NCBI GenBank assembly: GCA_016931515.1
Contig: JAFGEQ010000006.1
Span: forward strand, 62,001-126,000
From: a candidate division CSSED10-310 bacterium
GTDB lineage: Bacteria; CSSED10-310
Length of the DNA stretch: 64,000 nucleotides
Reading direction: 5' to 3'
Under the pieces are notes generated by a model that was given only the letters and a program-made list of their open reading frames with translations, searched no databases and was not told the origin of the DNA. Both the position numbers and the translations under genes were made by a program. This document shows positions 36,453 to 44,045 of this stretch, piece after piece. Within the stretch, counting starts at the first letter, position 1. Every line of letters starts with the position of its first letter.

Positions 36453-37942
36453 GGCCCGGCCTCCGGTTTCCGTGCATAGATAACGATGTCGCAAGGGGCA
36501 TAGATAAAATCGAAAAGGTGCTCCAGAGCGACTGATACGTCGCGAATCGTTTCGAATATTGTATCGGTACCGGGATTATCCGGGAGATCCGGCAATCGAG
36601 GTCTGTCGATCATTGGAACGGGTGATCGATAGGTCAGCGTCACTTTGTCAAAACCGGCTATTTCAACAAAAAACTTGTACGTTTCCGGGTGAATCGGTGG
36701 ATGATGAGTTGGGTCTTTATAATAATGATTCAGGAGAGCATAGGGTGATGCGGCGTTAATGGTCTCGAGAATCAGAACTCCACCGGGTTTGAGAGACTTA
36801 AATGCTTCCTGGAGCCATTGATGAATCAGGCGTGCTGGAAGATGTTCAATAACCTGACCGGCAAAGATACCTCCCAAAGTGTTCGGATCACATGCCTTGA
36901 GGTATTGGAGAGTTTCACTGCAAACCACTTCCAACCCTTTGTTTTTACAGATCTCCACCATATCCGGATTTGAATCGATACCCCGGGATGGAATATGGTC
37001 GTTTTTCAAAAGTTCAAGGAATTCGCCACGCCCGCATCCGATATCGAGAACCGGAACGTTGTCCTTAAAAAACGAGAGATATTCAGCCTGTTTTTCCCGA
37101 ATGAACGACTCTGAACCGCGGCCCTGTGTTTCAAAAAGGTAATACGCATAAGAACCTCCGGCAGCTTCTGTTGAGCCGGCCGGATCCTTGTCAGGTGATT
37201 GACTCGATTCTTGTTGAGGTTTTTCTTGTCGCAGAATCTGTTCCAATTTCCGATGCTGAAGCGCAAGCCCTCTTCTCAATTCATTCTCCATGTCATTCAC
37301 GCGATTGATGCAATCCTCAAAGGCGGTGGTCGCGTTGTGCAACCAGTTTGCAATCTCGGTTTGCCGTCGATCGATGCCTTCATGAATGACATCCATTCGA
37401 TCTTTCAGATATCTCGAATGTCTCTCGATGGAATACCTGATTTTTTCATCGATCACCGGGACAAGTTTCTGACCGAAAACGGCAACATCCGAATTGAACG
37501 ATTCCTGTTTTCCGGCGAAGACACGGGCTTTATGGTTGAGTGAATTGATCGTCCGCGTCATCATCGAAAGGGTCTGTTGAATGTCATCATACTCGGGGCG
37601 GATACCCGCCAGTACAAATTTGCGGATGAATCCTTTCAACAGGGATCCGAAACCTTTTCGATGAACCGGATGAGACAGTCGCGTCATGGTCCGATTCAAA
37701 GCATCGAGTGTTTCATCAAGGTCCTGCGTATTGTGATATTCAGATGCAGTTGCAATTCCCGCATCAATTGAATCGAGCGAGGTTTCATAGTCAAGTCTCA
37801 CTGGGCTGAAATACTGTTTATCGGTATCCGGATCCGGTTCTTTGAGGTCCTTTTTCGGGAGTAGACCCATGTATTCGTCGGGATGATCCTTTCTCGCTTC
37901 CTCAATTCTTTTCCTTATTCTATCCGACAGCGATTCAGTCAT
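36449..37942 (-). CDS. Coiled-coil SAM-dependent methyltransferase, possible chain terminator
   Basis: The 497-residue protein has a helical N-terminal half (about 40-245, with heptad-like stretches such as LDETLDALNRTMTRLS and DMENELRRGLALQHRKLEQI) and a C-terminal class I methyltransferase: motif I VLDIGCGRGEFLEL, acidic SRGIDSNPDMVE, then GQVIEHLPARLIHQWL and LKPGGVLILETIN. It sits directly after wzt with a 4-base overlap. In O-antigen systems such as O8/O9a, WbdD methyltransferases cap the chain and use a coiled coil as a length ruler. The same role here is inference from arrangement and architecture; no kinase domain is seen. Confidence 0.85.
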   Translation of the reverse strand: MTESLSDRIRKRIEEARKDHPDEYMGLLPKKDLKEPDPDTDKQYFSPVRLDYETSLDSIDAGIATASEYHNTQDLDETLDALNRTMTRLSHPVHRKGFGSLLKGFIRKFVLAGIRPEYDDIQQTLSMMTRTINSLNHKARVFAGKQESFNSDVAVFGQKLVPVIDEKIRYSIERHSRYLKDRMDVIHEGIDRRQTEIANWLHNATTAFEDCINRVNDMENELRRGLALQHRKLEQILRQEKPQQESSQSPDKDPAGSTEAAGGSYAYYLFETQGRGSESFIREKQAEYLSFFKDNVPVLDIGCGRGEFLELLKNDHIPSRGIDSNPDMVEICKNKGLEVVCSETLQYLKACDPNTLGGIFAGQVIEHLPARLIHQWLQEAFKSLKPGGVLILETINAASPYALLNHYYKDPTHHPPIHPETYKFFVEIAGFDKVTLTYRSPVPMIDRPRLPDLPDNPGTDTIFETIRDVSVALEHLFDFIYAPCDIVIYARKPEAGP

Positions 37943-39357
37943 TTGGTCTCTCCACTTTCTTCCATTTCATCGTTTGAATCCAGCAGACTCATCCTGATGG
38001 GATCCCCAATCTGTTTGACGTCGAGTCCGGGACCATGGAATGTCCAATCATGATCGGGACGGAAAATGCCAGATTCGCCCTGGTTCGATCGGAAAGCGAT
38101 TCTGTACATCCGGCTGTGGAAATCATAAGGTGAAGAATCAACACCATGTACTGCGACATCGATCAAATAAGTGTTTTGAATCAAGTTTAATTGTGGAAAG
38201 CGAATCCGGATTTTCCCCGTTCCTTCTTCGACGTTGATAGTATATCGTTCGATATCCGTATTGCTGCCATAGCACCAGGTGCCGTCCTGCAGGTAAAATC
38301 CGACCCCGAACACAACAGCACTGATTGTTTCCTTTGCCTGATATTGAATCTCGAACAGCACATCTTCGCCGGTTAAGAAAAGATACCGCTCATGCTCCGT
38401 TGCATCCAAAATGCGAAACCTGGTTATTTCTATTTTGCGATTTCCCCATCGTTTCCCGGTTTGCTCACCGCCAATCGGGATGATCTCAACAGGTGATTCG
38501 CCCTGATCACATTCACTCTTCGCATCGTCCTGAACCTGGCGATCAAGCGCTTCCTGAATCTGTTCGTGCTCAGTCGCATAGCGTTCCTCTTCCTTTCTGG
38601 CCACAGATAAAAGGTAGGCTCCGATAATCTCACGGGCAGGGCCCTCCGATTTCTGTATTCCCTGTGATAACCAGACAGCTCTCGAGCACAATTTTTCTAC
38701 AGCCCCAAGGTCGTGGGTGACGACTATAATAGTTTTCCCCCGTCGCTTGAAGTCAAAAATTCGTTCAAGGCATTTATGAACAAATGTCTGATCTCCGACT
38801 GCCAGCACTTCGTCGATCAGCAGAATATCCGGGTTGACATGTACGGCAACAGCAAATCCCAAGCGCATAAACATGCCGGAGGAATATGTCCGGACCGGGT
38901 TATCTATAAAATCCCTCAAATCAGCGAAATCAACTATTTCATCAAATTTTTCTCGGATCTGCTGCTTTGTGAGACCCAGCATGATTCCATTGATAAATAT
39001 GTTTTCTCTTCCAGAGATCTCCGGATGAAACCCCGCCCCCAATTCGATCAGTGCGGATAAGCGACCGGTAACGGACACTCGACCTGTTGTCGGTTTTAAA
39101 ATCCCGGCTATTATTTTCAGGACGGTTGACTTACCGGATCCATTGGAACCGATAAAACCGATAGTCTCGCCTTTCCGAATCCTGACATCAACACCTTTCA
39201 AGGCCCAGAAAAGTCCGGGATCGACCTCTGTGTTTTTTTGCTTCAGTTTCCACAAGTCCCGTATCAACGTGCTCTTGAGTGTCAGGAACTGGTGTCGTTT
39301 ACTGTGTTTCTTGAAGGCTTTGGTGATACTGTCCAGCTCAACGACGTAACGATTCAT
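37939..39357 (-). CDS. wzt: Polysaccharide ABC exporter ATP-binding protein with C-terminal Wzt-like domain
   Basis: This subunit powers export of a lipid-linked polysaccharide across the inner membrane. The 472-residue protein has an N-terminal ATPase: Walker A IGSNGSGKSTVLKI, signature YSSGMFMRLGFAV, Walker B ILLIDEVLAVGD and the switch His in VVTHD. Residues about 310-450 form a beta-rich Wzt_C-like carbohydrate-binding domain (YLFLTGEDVLFEIQYQAKET, VFGVGFYLQDG). Such domains recognise the finished, capped chain end in O8/O9a-type exporters. The ATG shares one base with the wzm stop. Confidence 0.94.
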   Translation of the reverse strand: MNRYVVELDSITKAFKKHSKRHQFLTLKSTLIRDLWKLKQKNTEVDPGLFWALKGVDVRIRKGETIGFIGSNGSGKSTVLKIIAGILKPTTGRVSVTGRLSALIELGAGFHPEISGRENIFINGIMLGLTKQQIREKFDEIVDFADLRDFIDNPVRTYSSGMFMRLGFAVAVHVNPDILLIDEVLAVGDQTFVHKCLERIFDFKRRGKTIIVVTHDLGAVEKLCSRAVWLSQGIQKSEGPAREIIGAYLLSVARKEEERYATEHEQIQEALDRQVQDDAKSECDQGESPVEIIPIGGEQTGKRWGNRKIEITRFRILDATEHERYLFLTGEDVLFEIQYQAKETISAVVFGVGFYLQDGTWCYGSNTDIERYTINVEEGTGKIRIRFPQLNLIQNTYLIDVAVHGVDSSPYDFHSRMYRIAFRSNQGESGIFRPDHDWTFHGPGLDVKQIGDPIRMSLLDSNDEMEESGETK

Positions 39358-40178
39358 TAGATTTCCTCCGAAAAACCGGTCTTCAATCTATTGAAAACCC
39401 GCCAGGAAACCATTAACAGAATCACTGAAAAGCCCAACACCGCTCCAAGCCCGAGCCACGGTATCGGCAGATTGAAAATTTCAGATCCACGGTCAGTCAT
39501 ATTTTGAAGAAAGATTCTGTGGTAGGATTCCATGATATGTTTCATGGGATTCAGATTCATTATGATGGACAAAATTGCGGGTTTTGAAGCAAGGTTCAGA
39601 TCACTCAGGTTGTAGACGATCGGGCTCATGAAAAACCACAGAGTCACGATATTCGTCAGGATTTGCTGGATATCCCGCAGGTGAACCGAGAGTGCAGAGA
39701 GTGCCAGCACAAGTCCGAAAGTGAAAACAAACTGGATAACGATAATCAGCGGAAAGACAAGGATATTCAGGCCCGGAATGATTCTGTAAATGATTAGAAA
39801 TCCAGCTAGAATCGGAAGACCGAAACAGAAATGTATCAGGTTTGAAATGACAACGACGAGAGGAAGTATCTCCGCTGGAAACATTACTTTTTTAACAAGG
39901 TTGGCACCTGAAATAATAGATCCGCAGCCTTCGAGCAGGCTGGCTGAAAACCACAGCCATGGCAGGAGACCACAGAACAGATATACATGGTAGTGTTCCA
40001 TCCCGTTTCTCAGATAGATGGAAAAAACGAGCCAATAAACAAGCATCATAAGAAAAGGATTCAGCATGGACCACATGAAACCAAGGACTGATCCCCGATA
40101 TCGAGCCTTTAGGTCCCGTGAGACAAGGACGACAATAAGGGCACGGTAACGATATAATTCACGAATTGAGTTCAGCAC
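39357..40178 (-). CDS. wzm: Polysaccharide ABC exporter permease
   Basis: A 273-residue ABC-2 type permease with about six membrane segments. The start LNSIRELYRYRALIVVLVSR and the following DLKARYRGSVLGFMWSMLNP are typical of Wzm/TagG-type permeases, and the end has the usual last segment. It starts with GTG at 40178 after GAAGGAGAG. It heads the operon wzm-wzt-methyltransferase-two glycosyltransferases-membrane protein. About 220 bases lie between this gene and the divergent gene at 40401, where the promoter must be; I could not place it firmly. Confidence 0.93.
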   Translation of the reverse strand: MLNSIRELYRYRALIVVLVSRDLKARYRGSVLGFMWSMLNPFLMMLVYWLVFSIYLRNGMEHYHVYLFCGLLPWLWFSASLLEGCGSIISGANLVKKVMFPAEILPLVVVISNLIHFCFGLPILAGFLIIYRIIPGLNILVFPLIIVIQFVFTFGLVLALSALSVHLRDIQQILTNIVTLWFFMSPIVYNLSDLNLASKPAILSIIMNLNPMKHIMESYHRIFLQNMTDRGSEIFNLPIPWLGLGAVLGFSVILLMVSWRVFNRLKTGFSEEI

Positions 40179-40400
40179 GGTCTCTCCTTCATTCCGACTT
40201 CGCTGCGGAACGAGTTAATGTACAGCGATCCTCTTCAGTATTCAAGATTGCCATTTTCAGACACCATCCAGGCGCAGGCTTTAAATCAGAACAGGGAGAG
40301 ATCTGAGGCATCCTTGGAACTGGATTTTCCACATCACTTTATATATAGTTAAAGCAAGGAGTCAGAAATGAGGGTTCCCCAATTGATAAGGAGATGTAGC

Positions 40401-41648
40401 ATGAAGAAGTTTCTCACGATTAGTCTTATGTGTTGTTTCAGTTCACTTGCATTTGCCGGATGGCAACCGGTCGCTTCCCCGGTCACAGCTCATCTCAGAA
40501 GTGTTTGTCAAGTCGCTCCCACCAGCGTTTTTGCAGCTGGTTCCGACGGTACTATTATTCAATATGATGGTATTGAATGGACGGAAATGGAGAGTGGTTC
40601 GGACAAGAACCTTAACACAATTGCAATGATCAATGCGAACGAAGGTTGGGCAGCCGGTGTCGAGGGTATTCTATTGCGATGCACGGCCGGGGTTTGGGCG
40701 GTATTTCCGACCGGTACGGAATCACGCACTTTTAATTCCATATTGGGTTTCGCAACCGATGATGTCTACTTCCTGAGTTACTCGCTGGTCGAAGGCAGCA
40801 CTTTGCATCACTGGGATGGGGCGGATCTATCCGATATGCAAACCTTTTCGGACAATATGACATGTCTTGCCGGAGACGGTCCGGATAATCTATGGGTATC
40901 GGGCGGCACCAACGCCATTTTCCATTGGAACGGGACCACATGGGACTCCTCCATGAGCGCCCTGCCTGAAACAACGAAAATTTTCAGTATCGTCCTGAAT
41001 GAGTATGGGAACCCCGTCGTCACAGGTGTTCGGCTTCCCAGTTGGGATGTTGATATGATTCTTGAATACACACCGGGATCGGGATGGTCTCAGGTGTTCA
41101 GTGGATATGAAAAACGGATCATCACCTGTGCTATCAACGACAAACGGGGTTTTGCCATGGGAGCGTCCGGACGCGTGATCGAAGATACGATTTTCGGCTG
41201 GCAGGAAATCACGGGACCGGTCAATGTACAGATCAACGATGTCATCCTGCCCAATATGGCGGAGGGCTGGGCGGTGACGGATCAGGGAGGCATTCTCCGC
41301 TATGAGCAGCCATCCATCAACCTGATCATGAATTCAAACGAGATCAACAGTGCGGACACTTTTGAAGTTCAATTGGAACTGCTGAATCCCGGAACCGCGA
41401 TCAACAATGTTATGGAGATCGCATTTCTGGATGTTTATGGATTCTTATGGTTCTGGCCATCGTGGTCGTCCGATTTTGATTACCAGATGATTAACATGCC
41501 GGCTGATTATCATGAATCGATGGTCCTGTTCTCATTCGAATGGCCGAATGGAGCGGGTACTGGCGGAGCAGCACTCTGGGCAGCGCTTTTAGATTCACAG
41601 AACAACATCCTGGGGTACGATATCGAGGATTTCATGTGGATTGATTAG
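40401..41648 (+). CDS. Secreted beta-propeller-like protein of unknown function
   Basis: The 415-residue protein begins with a signal peptide (MKKFLTISLMCCFSSLAFA), preceded by AAGGAG; an upstream in-frame ATG at 40368 lacks this. The body has repeats of about 40-50 residues with patterns like SVFAAGSDGTIIQYDGIEW, GWAAGVEGILLRCTAGVW, LWVSGGTNAIFHWNGTTWD and GWAVTDQGGILRY, as in YCF48/WD-like propellers. The last 90 residues are a separate aromatic-rich domain (FLWFWPSWSSDFDYQMINM, FSFEWPNGAGTGGAALWAAL). Its stop overlaps that of the convergent ispH gene by 4 bases. A structural or binding role outside the cell is likely; a specific function is not. Confidence 0.75.
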   Translation: MKKFLTISLMCCFSSLAFAGWQPVASPVTAHLRSVCQVAPTSVFAAGSDGTIIQYDGIEWTEMESGSDKNLNTIAMINANEGWAAGVEGILLRCTAGVWAVFPTGTESRTFNSILGFATDDVYFLSYSLVEGSTLHHWDGADLSDMQTFSDNMTCLAGDGPDNLWVSGGTNAIFHWNGTTWDSSMSALPETTKIFSIVLNEYGNPVVTGVRLPSWDVDMILEYTPGSGWSQVFSGYEKRIITCAINDKRGFAMGASGRVIEDTIFGWQEITGPVNVQINDVILPNMAEGWAVTDQGGILRYEQPSINLIMNSNEINSADTFEVQLELLNPGTAINNVMEIAFLDVYGFLWFWPSWSSDFDYQMINMPADYHESMVLFSFEWPNGAGTGGAALWAALLDSQNNILGYDIEDFMWID

Positions 41649-43141
41649 CCCGGAAAGAACAGTTTTAAAGTTATCGAGAGAATTGATGCGATCCAACCAG
41701 GCAGATTGAGATACAGGTTATCGCAAAGAACGCACCAGCCGGATTTAGCAAGGCGCTTTTTTTGAAAAACAGCAAAGCCCGCAGGAATGATAATCAAGGC
41801 TGCGACAGAAGGCGACCGCGTGGCAGCAATCATACTTGCAACTGTAATCGCGCCCATACCAATCGACAACCAGGATAATGCAGTCGATGCAGCATCTCTG
41901 ATCAGTGCAGGCAGTGTCGGTAAACCGGAAATTCTATCGGCCTGAACATGAAGGCAATCGAACAGCAGCAGCCGGCTGAAATATGTACTGGCAATGAAAA
42001 ATCCGACTGACAGAATATGGCCTGTGGAGTATTTTGGATCCAGAATTACCGGAGTAATCGACAGAAGAGTCAGTAGCCCGATAAATACCATATCGATAGC
42101 CGGATTTAGACGTTTACCGAAGGTTCTCCACAACCCCGTCAAACATGCTACGGTGATTGCTATAATCCAGGGTGGATGACCTGTAATTGAATACATCGCC
42201 GAAAAGCATATCAATCCGATACCCAGAGCCCATGTTACGGGATGTCGTACAAATTCGCACAGCAGGTTGAAGCCGCCGGCGATAACAGGTCCCGTTTGCT
42301 CCCATCCCAGAACTCGGATTCGTTCGACCACATTGCCTATTACCCAGGCTGGCGTTGATGCTCCTGCCGTTATTCCCACCCGGTGAACGCCGACAAACCA
42401 TGATGCATCGATATCTTCGACCGTCTGGATCATAATTGTTTTACAGTGTTTTCCGGCAATCTCAGCTAATCGTCGTGTATTCGCACTATGTTTCCCACCC
42501 ACCACGATCATAATGTCTGATTCGACTGCCAGAGCGTGGGTTTCCCGTTGGCGTTCCGATGTGGCATCGCAGATCGTGTTGAATTCATGACAAATCGCAA
42601 ATTTTCGCCGGATGATATCGACAGTTTGTGAAAAAACGAGAGGATCCTGCGTTGTTTGAGCGACCACACAAACTTCAGGACCCCATTGAAGCGCGCTTGC
42701 TTCCTGGGGTCCCGTCACCACAATACCTTTTTCGCCGCTATATCCCAGAAGCCCATCGACTTCCGCATGACCCCTGTCGCCGATAATGATAACCGGGCAT
42801 CCCTTTCGCGAAAATTTCTTAACAATAGCTTGTACTTGTCCGACTTTGGGGCACGTTGCATCGCAAACGATTGCATTTTGTTCCTGAAGTTGTTTTCTTT
42901 TTTCCGGTGTCACACCATGTGCTCTGAGCACCACATGTTTGCCTTTAATCTCTTCATCGTCGGCGAGCTCGTGTACCGCTCGTTTTTCTAATGCTTCCAG
43001 CACCTGTTCATTATGAATCAGGGGACCCAGAGTTCGAACGGGATCGACCGTCTGATTTCTGATTTCGATTAATTTATCCAGAGCCTTACGGACACCGAAG
43101 CAGAAACCGGCACTGTCCGCGACACGAATTTTGAAGGGCAT
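41645..43141 (-). CDS. ispH: IspH (HMBPP reductase) fused to a UbiA-like membrane domain
   Basis: IspH uses a 4Fe-4S cluster to make IPP and DMAPP in the last step of the MEP pathway. Residues 1-285 are a complete IspH: cluster cysteines Cys14 (GFCFGVRKAL), Cys97 (CDATCPKVG) and Cys191 (ICDATSERQ), His43, His75, His125 and Glu127 (GHAEVDG). Residues about 300-498 are an added membrane region of roughly seven helices. Its part LLLFDCLHVQADRISGLPTL resembles the second Asp motif of UbiA prenyltransferases; no clear first NxxxD motif is seen. Normal IspH is about 300 residues. It is 21 bases downstream of bactofilin and probably co-transcribed. Confidence 0.93.
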   Translation of the reverse strand: MPFKIRVADSAGFCFGVRKALDKLIEIRNQTVDPVRTLGPLIHNEQVLEALEKRAVHELADDEEIKGKHVVLRAHGVTPEKRKQLQEQNAIVCDATCPKVGQVQAIVKKFSRKGCPVIIIGDRGHAEVDGLLGYSGEKGIVVTGPQEASALQWGPEVCVVAQTTQDPLVFSQTVDIIRRKFAICHEFNTICDATSERQRETHALAVESDIMIVVGGKHSANTRRLAEIAGKHCKTIMIQTVEDIDASWFVGVHRVGITAGASTPAWVIGNVVERIRVLGWEQTGPVIAGGFNLLCEFVRHPVTWALGIGLICFSAMYSITGHPPWIIAITVACLTGLWRTFGKRLNPAIDMVFIGLLTLLSITPVILDPKYSTGHILSVGFFIASTYFSRLLLFDCLHVQADRISGLPTLPALIRDAASTALSWLSIGMGAITVASMIAATRSPSVAALIIIPAGFAVFQKKRLAKSGWCVLCDNLYLNLPGWIASILSITLKLFFPG

Positions 43142-43162
43142 AGAAACCCTCCCGGTTTATTC

Positions 43163-43807
43163 TTATTTAGGAGGTGGTCCGGGGATTGTCTTGGGTGATT
43201 CAGGCGATTTGAACGGGGGTTGAGTTTCAACAACGGGTTTCGGTTCCGGTGTGGCAACTTTGGTGATCGGTTCTTTTTTCTGATCTGACTGCTGCTTTTT
43301 CAAGGCCGCTTCCATATCGATGCGTCCTTTATACACAGCCCCGGATGCAACCACTACACGCGGTGCGATAATATCCCCCAGCATAGTGCCTGTGACATTA
43401 ATAGAGATTTTCTGACGGGCTTCCACGTTGCCCTTCAAATCACCTTCCACGGTGACCACATCGGCTTTAATATCACCCGTAACTGTTCCACCCTTACCGA
43501 TAATAACCTCGTTCTGTACTTCCAGTGTACCTCTGAAATCTCCCTCAACCCGGATGGAACCCTTACCTTGAACATTGCCTTCAAATACAAGATCTTTGCC
43601 GATTGTTGTGGATCCGCCTATGACGGATGACTTCATCGGATCCATCATCGGTTGAGTTTGGATCGGTTGCCTTGGATGCACGATAGATGGGTTGGGTGCA
43701 GGAGTCGGGTGGGAGATCGACTCGGTGGATGGAGCCGTCATTCCCGATTCCGGTTCATTGGGTCGGTTTTCCCTGTCTTTTTGCTGGGTTCGAAATATTG
43801 TCAACAT
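43163..43807 (-). CDS. Bactofilin (polymer-forming cytoskeletal protein)
   Basis: Bactofilins assemble into filaments on the inner membrane and position cell-shape or envelope enzymes. The 214-residue protein has a Pro-rich N-terminal tail, the beta-helical core (about 60-165: SSVIGGSTTIGKDLVFEGNV, GSIRVEGDFRGTLEV, GTVTGDIKADVVTVEGDLKG) and a Pro/Lys-rich C-terminal tail (PEPKPVVETQPPFKSPES). AAGGAGGG precedes the ATG. It is just downstream of tRNA-Gly and upstream of ispH. Confidence 0.94.
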   Translation of the reverse strand: MLTIFRTQQKDRENRPNEPESGMTAPSTESISHPTPAPNPSIVHPRQPIQTQPMMDPMKSSVIGGSTTIGKDLVFEGNVQGKGSIRVEGDFRGTLEVQNEVIIGKGGTVTGDIKADVVTVEGDLKGNVEARQKISINVTGTMLGDIIAPRVVVASGAVYKGRIDMEAALKKQQSDQKKEPITKVATPEPKPVVETQPPFKSPESPKTIPGPPPK

Positions 43808-43889
43808 GAAACAGACCCTCCTTGCAGGTCATTGATCTGGGTTCGTCTAAATGTCCGAGGACAGAATCAGCGCATCGTCACGCAAAAAA

Positions 43890-43962
43890 AGCGGGAAACG
43901 GGATTCGAACCCGCGACTTGCAGCTTGGGAAGCTGCCACTCTACCAACTGAGTTACTCCCGC
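43890..43962 (-). tRNA. tRNA-Gly, anticodon CCC
   Basis: A full 73-base cloverleaf folds by eye: acceptor stem GCGGGAG/UUCCCGC, D stem ACUC/GAGU, anticodon stem GCAGC/GCUGC with loop UUCCCAA (anticodon CCC, reads GGG), T stem GCGGG/CCCGU with loop UUCGAAU, and discriminator U as usual for bacterial tRNA-Gly. CCA is not encoded; the discriminator is followed directly by a T-rich run (TTTTTTGCG), which may act as terminator. Confidence 0.96.
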
Positions 43963-43986
43963 CGAATTCTATCCAGACCAATTGAA

Positions 43987-44015
43987 ACCTTACAGAGCCG
44001 GACATCCCTCGTCAA
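43987..44015 (-). promoter_or_regulatory. Possible promoter of tRNA-Gly
   Basis: On the minus strand TTGACG (44015-44010) and TAAGGT (43992-43987) are 17 bases apart, about 25 bases before the tRNA. The -35 is good and the -10 is poor. Confidence 0.4.
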
Positions 44016-44045
44016 CAAGTTTTTTCATGTTTTCAACCGACGCTC

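Noticed and set aside
40314-40349. TTGGAA and TATATA hexamers before the secreted propeller gene
   Set aside because: Spacing of 20 bases and weak boxes; a promoter is likely here but I could not place it.
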